A DNA stretch of 64,000 nucleotides, from assembly GCA_019828565.1 (NCBI GenBank), contig JAHDYR010000004.1:406619-470618 (forward strand). Direction: 5' to 3'. The notes under the pieces are model-generated. The model had not been told where the DNA came from. It did not search any database and saw only the letters and a program-made list of their open reading frames with translations. Below are positions 46,008 through 55,127 of this stretch, one piece after another (position 1 is the first letter of the stretch; every line of letters begins with the position of its first letter). Source of the stretch: Carpediemonas membranifera (taxonomy: Eukaryota; Fornicata). Position numbers and translations under genes: made by a program.

Positions 46008-48676
46008 TCATACCAGGCGGGCGAGTGGGTTGTCGAAGCTCTCCGTCTCCGCCATCACCATCATCCGCTCGAACAGACGGCCGGTGCCCTCCCGCCGCAC
46101 GCCATTGAGCACGTCCCAGAGGAAGCTGACGGTGTCATCCGTGCCTGCTAGGGCCTGGCGTAGTGAGTCCAACGCCGACCGGGTGGTCGCCTGGCGGAGA
46201 CGCGACTGGCTGCTCTCCAGCACGTGCACTTTTGTCCTGGCATCCGTCAGCTGTGCGTCGATCGCCCTGGCCTGGACGAAGCCCCGCCATGCCCGCTGGA
46301 TGACGGACGCGGCGTGTGTCCGGGTCCGCTTCTCGATGAGGGCCGCGAACGCCGCGCTCCGGTGGTCCATGCTCGTGTGGGACCGGGCCAGCTGCTCGGC
46401 CACGTCAGCCCGTGTCGCCGCGAGCTGTGCTACCATCGCCTTGGCTGTCTCGTAGTATAAGTCGACCTCGGCCGCCAGCGTCCCGTTGTCCGCCATAAGG
46501 TGCCGGATCATCGCATTGCCCGCCTCCACCCCCTGGCACAGCGCCGCCAGTCTCCCGGCGTCAGGCACCCTGGGCCGCGGCATGCCAGCAGTCTCCATGC
46601 CCTCCGCCGCCGCCTCGAGGACGGCCCACCGCCCCGCCGTGTCAGTAGGGGCAGGCGGCTCGGGTAGAGCTGACCTCGGCGCGGGGGCCGGCAGCTGGGC
46701 AGCGTCGGTCGGCCTGGGCTCTGTGTGGGGCAGCACCGGGGCCAGGTCGACCGCCGGGATCGAGTCGATCAGATCCGCCGCAGACGCCAGGGCCTCCACG
46801 AACGCGGTCGTGGCGGCGAGGTGCGCGGTGGCGGTGACGCTCCTCGACTGGGCCCGCTGGAGGTCCTCTTTCAGGTTGTTGATCGTCTGCTCGGCGTCCT
46901 TCGTTTTCGCCGCCGTCCGCGTCGCCTGGTTCTTCGTCGCCGCTAGACTGCCGGTGACCTCCGCGAGCTTGTCACCGAGCTCCTGCACCTTGTCCTTGAG
47001 GTCCTCTAGCTCGCTGTCCTTCTCGATCTCGGCCTCCTCAAGCTCCTCCACGCGCTCCTCGGCCTCAACAAGGTCAGCCTTGACGTCCTCAAGTTCATCC
47101 TTGAGGTTCTCCAGCTCGCTCTCGGCAGTGTCGCGTTCCTCCAACGCCTCGTCGAGCTCCTTCTGCATCTCGAACAGCTCCTCGTTGACCTGCCCAACCC
47201 GCTCGGCCGCGTCTGCCTCGACCTCCTCAAGCTGCTCCTTGAAACCCGCCGCCGCGTCCACCTCGGCCTGCAGCTCATCAACCCGCCGTCGGGCATCAAC
47301 GAGGTCATTCAGGGCGTCGTCGAGCTCATCCTGGGTCGTCTCGAGGTCATCGATGAGCTCGTCAATGCGGGCCTGCTGGGCTGGGTCGGCAACCTCCTTG
47401 ACGACCTCCACGGTGGTCGTCTCCCCAGGGACCTCAAGCTGCTGGGGCTCGACGGCCGACTTCTCCAGCTCGGTCACGCGGGCAGCAAGCCCGGCCTTTT
47501 CCCGGTTAGCCTCCTCGAGCTTTGTCTCCAGCTGCAGCCGGACGTCCGCCATGGCATCGAGCTCGGCCTGCAGCTTTGCTGCCAGTGCCCTATAGTCCTG
47601 CTCGACGTGCTGCTTCACCATCTGCTGCACCTTCATGGCCCGCTGGGCAAAGTTCAGGGAGTTACAGGTCTCCTGGGACGACTCCGAGTCCGGCCCCACG
47701 GCCACCAGCAGCGACGTCTTGGCGTCCCCCCCGAGAGAGTCAGCCAGCAGTCGAGTCAGTTTGGAGTCACGGTACGGGATGTGCTTGATCTTGGGGTCCG
47801 ACAGCGCGTGGATGACGTTGCCCAGCGCGGTCAGGCTGAGGTTGATCGCCCGACCCTCCTGAGCCTGCACGCCGACGGCCTTGGTCCGCTTCATCCGCTC
47901 GCTGCCGGCCAGATCAAGCAGCACGAGCTTGCCGGAGAGCTTGGTCCGCTTGGTGTTCTTGTTCTCCGTGTACACGCGCTCGTCCATCTTATCCACCCGG
48001 TCGATGTACGTGAAGAGGACGGCATGCGACCGCGAGGACTCCGCGTTCATCTTCGTGTTCGCCACCACGCGGTTGGTATTGCCCTCTGTGATCACACCGA
48101 TGACCTCGTCGACATGGGTCACGCGCCGCTTGGTCACTCCGTCGAGGTACATGCCGTTGTTGTTCTCCCTGATCGCCAGGTTATCCTTGGTCGTGTCCAG
48201 CAGATCCTGGACCATCTCTCGGTAGATCTGGATATATGATACGGTGATCTCGTAGTCGTGGTCGGGGTCCCGGTCGGCAGTCTCAAATAAGCGGACCATC
48301 GCCCTCGAGATCACACCCTCCTGGCCCGGCGTGTGATTCGACAGTGTAAACGTCTTACCTGCGTGAGGGAGCTCCTGGTGCACGTACCCGTTCCGGTCTG
48401 GCCGTAGGCCATGATGGTGCCGTTGTACCCGTTGAGGCAGGAATCAACCACCTCCATGCCGCACGCCTCAAACACCTTCTGCTGCGTCGTATCTGGGCCA
48501 AGCACGTGATCAAAGTTGTACTTCTTCGTCTCGCCGAGGGATTTCTCGACGGCAACGTGCTGCTCGGATTGGATCTCAACGACGTTGGAATAGTCGGACT
48601 TTGCTAGTTCAGTAGAGTTAGGAGGACGGCATCTGATGGTCACATGTACCCGTTCTGTGCTTGCCGCTGCGGTCAT
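46008..48676 (-). CDS. N-terminal-motor kinesin with coiled-coil stalk, two exons
   Basis: Minus-strand join of 48676-48388 and 48358-46008, giving 879 residues. The motor starts VHVTIRCRPPN; the P-loop GQTGTGKT (92-99) is complete only after removal of the 29-nt intron, which splits its sixth codon. Switch I is NAESSRSH (about 202) and switch II is VLLDLAGSE (about 245); HIPYRDSKLTRLLADSLGG and NSLNFAQRA end the motor. A neck and long acidic coiled coil follow (about 345-560, with ELDEALEERDTAESELENLK). Near 779 an IQ-like motif (ASVIQRAWRGFVQAR) suggests calmodulin or light-chain binding. Plus-end-directed ATP-driven transport along microtubules is expected from the motor position. I do not assign a subfamily. 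Confidence 0.93.
48359..48387 (-). other. Spliceosomal intron, 29 nt, in kinesin
   Basis: GTACGT ... CTCACGCAG, phase 1. It interrupts the P-loop; removal gives GQTGTGKTFTL. Confidence 0.92.
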
Positions 48677-48793
48677 GACGAATGATCAGCCCTCAGGTGA
48701 TGATGTGCAGAATAGCCACAAAATCTCGAGATATCGCCGCCCTGGCCGCATCCAGCGGCGCCGCATGAGTAGCCCGTGTGCACACGGAATAAA

Positions 48794-48799
48794 TTTACA
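48794..48799 (-). terminator. TGTAAA across the stop codon of the RRM gene
   Basis: GTG-TAA-A on the minus strand; the stop TAA lies inside the hexamer. Confidence 0.35.
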
Positions 48800-49934
48800 C
48801 ATTCGATGATTGGCTGCGGGACGAGAAGAGGTCGGCGGGGTTGGCGGGCTGGCCGTACCCAGGAGTGCCCGTCGAGCCCATGAAGAACATCCCGAACTGG
48901 CCGTTGAACCCGGGCGGGGGGATGTCCATGCTCATCGGCCCGCTCACGAAGGGGGAGACGGGGGCGGTCTGGGGGTGTAGGGACTGGAACAGCTGGGGCT
49001 GGGGGGACTGGGGGAGCGAGTGCCCGAACGATGTGAACGACAGCGCGGCGGGAGGCGGCAGGATGTGCTCGTTGGGGCTGGGTACGTTCTCGGGGATCTT
49101 GTCGGCGCGCCGGGAGACCTCCGAGTAGGCGCCGACAATCGTCTCGGGCGTCACGGTGGGGGTGTGCTGCTCCGTCATCCGGAACGTCTTCCGGATTTCC
49201 TTCTGCTGTCTGGTGTCCGCGAACCGCACCGTGACCGGCTGGCTGCAGTTGGGCGGCGTGCTCTGGTGGAGAGTGTCGACGGCCCGGGCGGCGGCCTCGC
49301 GCGTCTTAAACATGACGAATCCGGTGCCTCGGGAGCGACCACCGCGGCGCATGATGGCAGTCGACTCGAGAGGACCGAACGAGGATGCCAGTTCGGCAAG
49401 CGCGGCCTCGTCCCAAATCAGGGGGAGCGAGGCAAAGTAGACGTTGCGGTTCTCAGGGTCGTTGGCCTCAGCGAGCGCCTCAGAAAGGTGCTTCTCCTCG
49501 GCGTACCCCGTGTTGAGGTGGTAGTAGTCTCTGAGGACGATACGGGCCCTCAGGGACTGGTCCACGGTATCAAACACGAGGAACATGTAGTCCGGGGGTT
49601 CGCGGGCAAACGTGTTGACGCTAAGTAAGGAGGGGGTGCTGCGAACGAACGTTGGGCGGCAAACACGGGCCACGCGGTCAGCAAAGTAGTTGCAAATCGT
49701 GATCACATCGTTTTCGGTAAAACGGGCACGAAAACTGCCAATCCAAACCTTGCGAGTAACATTAGATTCTGAAGGAAGAGTGTAGTTGTCAGCAAAACCA
49801 TCTGAAAGATCGCCATGCCGAGGATACTTGCGGTAGAGCGTTCTCCCCCCCTGAGGCTGATAATAGCGAGGAAAAGAGTTCATAGATGATGTATGATACT
49901 GCATAGAGCCATTAGTATCAATGTTGAGGCTCAT
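48795..49934 (-). CDS. RNA-binding protein with two RRM domains
   Basis: 379 residues from ATG 49934. RRM1 (about 58-140) begins RKVWIGSFRARFTENDVITI and contains YMFLVFDTVDQSLRARIVL. RRM2 (about 165-245) is canonical: RNP2 NVYFASLPLIWDEAALAELA and RNP1 RGTGFVMFKTREAAARAV. The C-terminal third is rich in Pro, Gln, Ser and Phe (LPQSPQPQLFQSLHPQ, PPPGFNGQFGMFFMG) and is likely disordered. The layout resembles ELAV/PABP-type or Pes4-like mRNA-binding proteins, but no closer family can be claimed. A role in mRNA splicing, stability or translation is expected. Confidence 0.87.
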   Translation of the reverse strand: MSLNIDTNGSMQYHTSSMNSFPRYYQPQGGRTLYRKYPRHGDLSDGFADNYTLPSESNVTRKVWIGSFRARFTENDVITICNYFADRVARVCRPTFVRSTPSLLSVNTFAREPPDYMFLVFDTVDQSLRARIVLRDYYHLNTGYAEEKHLSEALAEANDPENRNVYFASLPLIWDEAALAELASSFGPLESTAIMRRGGRSRGTGFVMFKTREAAARAVDTLHQSTPPNCSQPVTVRFADTRQQKEIRKTFRMTEQHTPTVTPETIVGAYSEVSRRADKIPENVPSPNEHILPPPAALSFTSFGHSLPQSPQPQLFQSLHPQTAPVSPFVSGPMSMDIPPPGFNGQFGMFFMGSTGTPGYGQPANPADLFSSRSQSSNV

Positions 49935-50407
49935 ATCGATTCCTACGCGTCCAAGAATCGAACAATGTTACCTCTTGCTTGCGAGGTCCTCGAGTCGATC
50001 GAGTCATGTTTGCGGTTCGGCAGAACATCAGGTTCGCTCCGTGGTGGGTGAGGCCGACTGGCTGCCAGCAGCCTCGCTTGCAGGGGCAGGAAGCAGCGGC
50101 ATGAGTGACATTCTTCAATGGCAGGGTATGATCATGGAGGTCGTCCGCAAAAATTCTTGATTCGCACAGAAGATCAAGGTGCAGAAGCGCTAGATAGGTG
50201 ACGACAACTGCAATACAGCCGGGTTTTCATCCCGCGGACCTTACTGACCATGTCAATTGAGAGCGAATCGTGCGAATCGGGAGGAAATGATGCAATCTAT
50301 TTTGACAAAAATGAAGGTGGGCTGAGCTGCATCGTACTGACCCCCCGCGTTGACGTGCGCCCGGGCTGGGTCTATTGGGCGGGCAAAACTGCGCCGACTC
50401 GCGCGCA
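49935..50407. other. Intergenic region between divergent genes, nothing firm
   Basis: 473 bases between the RRM gene and a small spliced gene. A 63-codon frame starts at 50250 but overlaps the next gene's start and resembles nothing. No RNA gene or motif was recognised. Confidence 0.4.
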
Positions 50408-50847
50408 ATGTCTGCTCCCGAAGAGACGAAGCCTGACGTAAAGGAGGAGGCCAAGGATAGCCCCAGCGATGTGGAGAGAATGGTCAAGAGTCATACTTCG
50501 CAAGTCTTAAAGCCTATGCTTCGCAAGTGGCGGAAGCAACTTAAGCGTGTTGATCTCCGCTCGCTATACTACGGTCGCATCATCACAGCCGTCTACCACG
50601 ACGACATGACAGCCTTTTCTCACTGGCTGGAGACTTCGTTCGTCTTTTGCCCCGGGCCTCACACAGCTACATCAAGAACAACTCCCAAATCGACAACGTC
50701 GGCGACACCCGCGCCCGCATCGAGAGCCTGTACGATCGACCCGCGAAGACTGGTCGTAGGCAGCGGGAGCGTGCGGTGCGGGCCCGCGTGGCGATCCAGG
50801 ATGAGATAGCGTCCGAGGCCAGCGAGTTCGGGGAGTACGAGAGCTGA
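50408..50847 (+). CDS. Small spliced gene, 136 aa, weakly Prp18-like
   Basis: Join 50408-50637 and 50667-50847. The 29-nt intron is of the same type as the others and restores one frame: WLETS joins YIKNNSQIDNVGDTRARIES. The protein starts MSAPEETKPDVKEEAKDSPS, continues VLKPMLRKWRKQLKRVDLRS and IITAVYHDDMTAFSHWLETS, and ends in a basic, then acidic tail. The helices resemble in outline the Prp18 splicing-factor domain ('yl+plf+klrk..l..di...i..i...l...y..A.d.yl...IGNA...VG'). However, the diagnostic NAPWPIGVT loop is replaced, so the assignment is tentative. No membrane segment. Without splicing neither half has a sensible end. Confidence 0.6.
50638..50666 (+). other. Spliceosomal intron, 29 nt, in the Prp18-like gene
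   Basis: GTTCGT ... CTCACACAG, phase 2. The 3' end is identical to the CDC14 and second Pol III introns. Confidence 0.85.
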
Positions 50848-51061
50848 GGTGCCGCACGGCACGATGTCTACAGCCTGCCGTGTAGTGGTAGGGTATAAAC
50901 TCCGGTACGACTGGGATGAGCTGAGCGGCAGGCCGTGGTCGGCATCGGTCCGCCTGGCCAATGCGTGGCAAAGTGCTGTTGCAGTCAGACTGCGCCTCGC
51001 GCTGCATTGTCAGGTCGGATTGACTCAATGCTCCTAAAATCTGGCCAGAAGTTCACAACAG

Positions 51062-51858
51062 ATGGAAGTGCCATCTATATTTCTGTCCGATCCTGAACTT
51101 CGAAAGGAGTATGAGAGTGCGATTCAGACGTTAGTACACCGCTCAGCTGATATTTATCCAGAATGTCGCGCCTGATGTCCGATAAGGCCTCAGATGACGA
51201 TAACCTCGCTCAGTCGCACGCCATAGTCGATAAGTTCCTCACTTCCACATACAGCAACCACAACCCCGAGTCTAGGTTGATCGAGGCCCGCACCAGCCTC
51301 ATCAGCACGGCAGTGCACCCACCGGCCCCGAAGGCCCAGCCCCTCCTGCCCCGGTACGTGCCCCAGAACGAGGCCATCCAGGAGCTCGCGGCGTCCCTAT
51401 CGGCGTCGTCGAACCGGGTCAGTGCGTTGAAGTCAACCTGGTCCCGAACGGAGCCGGGCCAGAGCCGGGCCTTCCCCCAGGCGACGTTCGACAAGGCATG
51501 CAGCACGGATGACCTCACCAAGGTTGTCAGTCGAGGGACAAACACCGCTGCCGGGGGGACGACGTCGAGAGCCATCCAATTCACGGGACACAAGCACCTG
51601 ACGGATACGAGACCCCTAACCGGCCACAGCCGACCCGAGCGGAGCATATCGGCGTCGAGGTCGAAGGAGGCTGCGAGCAACACCCCGCTCGACACGGTCA
51701 GCAGCTTCCGTGAGGCATATAGTGCGCGGCGAGCCAGCCTCGACATGACCAAGTCCCAGCGCCCCCACTCGGTCGGGCTGAGCGCGTCCTCCATGGATGC
51801 CCGGGCAAACCTGCACCGGCTGAACGCCCTGACCTCGACACTGAGCACGTATGGCTGA
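51062..51858 (+). CDS. Hypothetical Ser/Thr-rich protein, two exons, 254 aa
   Basis: Join 51062-51129 and 51162-51858. The first exon reads MEVPSIFLSDPELRKEYESA; the intron has the GTNNGT/NTNAYNCAG signature and joins AIQT to MSRLMSDKASDDDNL in frame. If unspliced, a shorter protein could start at the ATG 51163. I do not recognise the family. A short helical N-terminus (HAIVDKFLTSTYSN) is followed by a low-complexity Ser/Thr/Arg-rich body with repeated small motifs such as RSISASRSKEA, FREAYSARRASLDM and RPHSVGLSASS. Several R-x-x-S sites could be kinase targets. It is probably disordered and cytosolic or cytoskeletal. Confidence 0.6.
51130..51161 (+). other. Spliceosomal intron, 32 nt
   Basis: GTTAGT ... 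TTTATCCAG, phase 2. Support is the signature plus an acceptable N-terminal extension; there is no homology to confirm it. Confidence 0.65.
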
Positions 51859-52021
51859 GTTGGGGGTCTGGTCGATGACAAAGCTGGTGTAGTAAAGATC
51901 GTGTCTGCGTCGTTTATTCTGCGGGTAGTACATGTATGTGACCTCTGTTTTCCTGGAATGGGTGTGACCCCAAATTAGGGCCCTCGGTTCTGGACGACCC
52001 AAGAATATTGACTCTCAGCGC

Positions 52022-55000
52022 ATGCCAGAAGAAGACGGCAGAGGTGTAGGTGTGCGCGCCGACAGTGCAGGCGCAGTCGTGCGGCCATCCTCCAGTCTTG
52101 CTCGTCAATCATCGTTTGTCCCAAAATTTCAGAAGAGTCAGGGGAACATGGTCAATCTCAGCGCGGGGCATTTCATGCCGCTCGCTTCTTCCAAAATCAC
52201 CCGCGTAGCTCTAGGCGTGCTGTTTGCACTGATAGCGCTCCTGTTCCTCGCCAGGGACATCAGCACCTTCACCAGCGGCTCCCCTGACGTTGAAGGAAAG
52301 ATCAACGAGTTCTGCTCTGATGCAGCGAACTATGCCGAATGCAACCATGATTTCCGCTTCGACAAGATCCTCTGGTTCATCACCGACGGACACCCCCGCA
52401 ACTTCGCCAACGAATCGTTCGACGAGGTATACAACACCCACTCCAACCGGCTCTGCACCTACATCCCGGGCCTGAAGTACTCCCACACCGTCTACAGCGG
52501 CTGGCTCGTCGGCCGTTACCCTTACAACATCGGGGCCGAAACTGTCTCGATGGACACCATCACTGCCGCCCTGGCCCGCGGCGGCCACAAGATACGCTAT
52601 CACGGCCCCGAGTGGTCTTTCGCCCTGTTGAACGGCCGGGAGAACTACGGCGCGCTGTTCGAGCAGACGGACTTCTACCCCGAGATCCACACGGTGCCCT
52701 ACACCCGGCCGTACCCGGGCATCTTCGGGATCACTGACAACACAGTGGAGCAGCGCAAGCAGCTGCTGTACGCCTACCTGGACGACGTCAACGGCCACAA
52801 TCAGTCTCTGATCGCCCACAGCGCCGTGTTCGACCACGAGATGCACACCTACCCCCGCTGGGACAGCCGCACCATCCACATGGGCAAGCTCTCGATGGAC
52901 GACCACAACCTGCTGAAGGCCTGGGTCGACGAGCACCCCGAGTACCTCCTCGTCATCTCCTCGGACCACGGCGTCGACGAGGGACCCGGCGGGACCATCA
53001 TCCACGGCATCACAAAGGACGGCAACAGCGGCTACTTCATCTTCTACAACCCCCGCCTGCCCACCGTCCAGGAGGCCTGGTTTGACGTGTCCGACGTCGC
53101 TGCCACGGTCGCATCCTTCATGGCCAACACCAGCATCCCAGAAGCATCCATCGGCGTCCCCGGCCAGAACTTCGGCAAGACCCCCGAGGGTATCATGGCG
53201 CAGTTTAAGACCTACCGTCTGGCGGCCCGGCAGATGATGGACCACGCCAAGGTCCGCGGGGTCAGGCTCGGCAAGTCCGTCCGCACGCCTCTGCAGGCCA
53301 TCATCGATGCCTCCATCCCTGATGTCGTGGTGGACGCCGACGCCCTCCCGGTCGACATGGACGCCGTCTACAACGGCCTCGTCGGGGCCAGGTCGGCGCT
53401 GTCGGCCGTGTCGCCCTTCCCCTACGCCGACATCGTCTGGCTGTGCGTCGTCCTGGCCGCGTACGGCTTCTTCATCTTCGCCAACCGCCCCGCCCACCTC
53501 GGGCTGTGGGCCCTGGTCCCCGTCGCCGCCCTCGTCATGGTCATCCTCGTGCCCATGCTGCCCGCCGCCCAGGTCGTGTCGGGCGACTCGCTCCCTGTTG
53601 TCCTCTCGGTCGAGCCCCTCGTCGCCCTGTGCGCCGTCTTCCTCCTCGTCGCACGGCCCAGCGACGTCCCCGCGGACAAGCCCGTCCGGGTCATCCGGCT
53701 TCTCGTCCTCTCTGTCATGCTGACGTTCGTCCTTAACCTGCTCGTGCCGTCCCTCGGCATCAACAACGGCGGGAACGACGCCCTCGACGCCATGCTCGAC
53801 CTGTTCCCGGTCCGCCTGCTCGTGTCGGTGGCCTTCCTCTGCTGGGCGTCTGCCACCTTCATCCACACCTTCTTCGTCGTGAAGGACGGTGGCGCCATGC
53901 GCCCATCCAACCCCGTGGCCCGCGCCCTGCTGGCCGCACCCCTCGCCCACACCCCGCTGGGCCGGTACAACTACATCCCCGGCCTCGGCCTCCTCGTCGA
54001 CATGCCCGTCGCCGTCATGGTCCAGATCGCTGTCACCGCGGCCGGGGCGCTCATCTCGTCCGTGTACGCAGCCACCAGGGAGATAGACGCCCAGTACGTC
54101 GGCACGTGGGGCGTCAGCGTCATAGCCCTCGGGGCCTACCTCGCCGTCGTCGCCCTCGTCGCCGTCTCCTGCGCCCTCCGTCCCCGCCCCCACGACCTGG
54201 TCGTCCCCGCGGCCCTGCTCGTCTTCCTGCTCTCGATCCACTCCCCCGCCAAGCACGTCCTGCTGCTCCTCGTCCTCGTCAGATGGCAGCTCGTAGTCCC
54301 TGAGGTTCTCCGCGACACGAAGCAGCTCAGCGCCTCCCACACCGCTTTCACCACCCCGTTCGTGCTTCTCGTGGCGTGGGCGCTGCTGCTGGCGTTCTTT
54401 GACTTCGCCGTGACCCTCGTCAACGTCCCCGTCGGCGAGAAGCTGTCGCTCTCCTTCTACCCACCGTCGGGTCGCATCGGACTCCGCACCGACAACGCCC
54501 TGCCGACGCTCTCCGTGGCCCTCATGGTGCTGCACAAGTTCGGCATCCTCATCGTGACGACCGTGCTCATGTTCACGGGCGCCCAGACCCGCTTCCCGAC
54601 GTCCCTCCTCTGCACGAAGCTCGACGGCCCGACTACGATGACCCCCGACACCCTCGAGCCGACCCACGTCGACGCCGTCCTCGCCACCCTGCGACACCCC
54701 GGGTTCGTGACGCTGTTCGTGCCTTTCGTGATGTTCACGTCGTTCCACACGGCGCTGCGGCTGATGTACCACTACTGGGACCGCGACTCCGACTACGAGG
54801 AGCTCTTCACCTTTGCCGCCCTCATGGGCATGATCGTTGTCGGCATGGCCGTCGGCATCATCGGGACCGACCTCATCGTCGTCTCGCCCTCCGACATCAT
54901 CCGTTTCATCCGGGAGATGCGGGCTGGCCCCAAGCCCACGCCGCCCCGGGTGACGCTCGAGTGCCGCAAGGACAGCGATGACGAGGCAGGACCGCATGGC

Positions 55001-55075
55001 GAGGTCGACGTGGAGCAGCTCGACGACATCAGCCTCGACCTGGATGAGCTTGAGCACGAGCTCAGCATCGAGTAG
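52022..55075 (+). CDS. GPI ethanolamine-phosphate-transferase-like protein (PIG-N/O/G superfamily)
   Basis: 1017 residues. A basic cytosolic start and one signal-anchor helix (VALGVLFALIALLFLARD) precede a lumenal alkaline-phosphatase-superfamily domain (about 95-430). Its metal-site pieces are ILWFITDGHPRNF (the family's 'DG.R.df' strand), VSMDTITAALARGGHKIRYH and VISSDHGVDEGPGGTIIHG (the 'SDHGM...G.HG' motif). From about 450 on there are some 12-14 transmembrane helices to residue 955. The acidic C-terminus is cytosolic. PIG-N, PIG-O and PIG-G add ethanolamine phosphate to mannoses of the GPI precursor in the ER; which one this is cannot be read. The P-x-T/GDD segments of canonical enzymes are altered (HGPEWSF), so a different substrate is possible. 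Confidence 0.82.
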   Translation: MPEEDGRGVGVRADSAGAVVRPSSSLARQSSFVPKFQKSQGNMVNLSAGHFMPLASSKITRVALGVLFALIALLFLARDISTFTSGSPDVEGKINEFCSDAANYAECNHDFRFDKILWFITDGHPRNFANESFDEVYNTHSNRLCTYIPGLKYSHTVYSGWLVGRYPYNIGAETVSMDTITAALARGGHKIRYHGPEWSFALLNGRENYGALFEQTDFYPEIHTVPYTRPYPGIFGITDNTVEQRKQLLYAYLDDVNGHNQSLIAHSAVFDHEMHTYPRWDSRTIHMGKLSMDDHNLLKAWVDEHPEYLLVISSDHGVDEGPGGTIIHGITKDGNSGYFIFYNPRLPTVQEAWFDVSDVAATVASFMANTSIPEASIGVPGQNFGKTPEGIMAQFKTYRLAARQMMDHAKVRGVRLGKSVRTPLQAIIDASIPDVVVDADALPVDMDAVYNGLVGARSALSAVSPFPYADIVWLCVVLAAYGFFIFANRPAHLGLWALVPVAALVMVILVPMLPAAQVVSGDSLPVVLSVEPLVALCAVFLLVARPSDVPADKPVRVIRLLVLSVMLTFVLNLLVPSLGINNGGNDALDAMLDLFPVRLLVSVAFLCWASATFIHTFFVVKDGGAMRPSNPVARALLAAPLAHTPLGRYNYIPGLGLLVDMPVAVMVQIAVTAAGALISSVYAATREIDAQYVGTWGVSVIALGAYLAVVALVAVSCALRPRPHDLVVPAALLVFLLSIHSPAKHVLLLLVLVRWQLVVPEVLRDTKQLSASHTAFTTPFVLLVAWALLLAFFDFAVTLVNVPVGEKLSLSFYPPSGRIGLRTDNALPTLSVALMVLHKFGILIVTTVLMFTGAQTRFPTSLLCTKLDGPTTMTPDTLEPTHVDAVLATLRHPGFVTLFVPFVMFTSFHTALRLMYHYWDRDSDYEELFTFAALMGMIVVGMAVGIIGTDLIVVSPSDIIRFIREMRAGPKPTPPRVTLECRKDSDDEAGPHGEVDVEQLDDISLDLDELEHELSIE

Positions 55076-55121
55076 GTTTTGTTTCTTAAAAACTCTTTTC
55101 CACGCCGTTAACTATCCGCAT

Positions 55122-55127
55122 TTTACT
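55122..55127 (-). terminator. AGTAAA beginning in the BOP1 stop codon
   Basis: The A of the TGA stop (55127-55129) is the first base of AGTAAA on the minus strand. Confidence 0.4.

Noticed and set aside
50250-50441. 63-codon plus-strand frame
   Set aside because: Overlaps the start of the next gene in another phase, no homology, and lies in a promoter-like gap.
52211-55057. 948-codon open frame antisense to the GPI transferase-like gene
   Set aside because: Its product is a charged low-complexity string (Glu, Asp, Gly, His, Val) mirroring GC-rich third positions of the plus-strand gene, which has clear domains.
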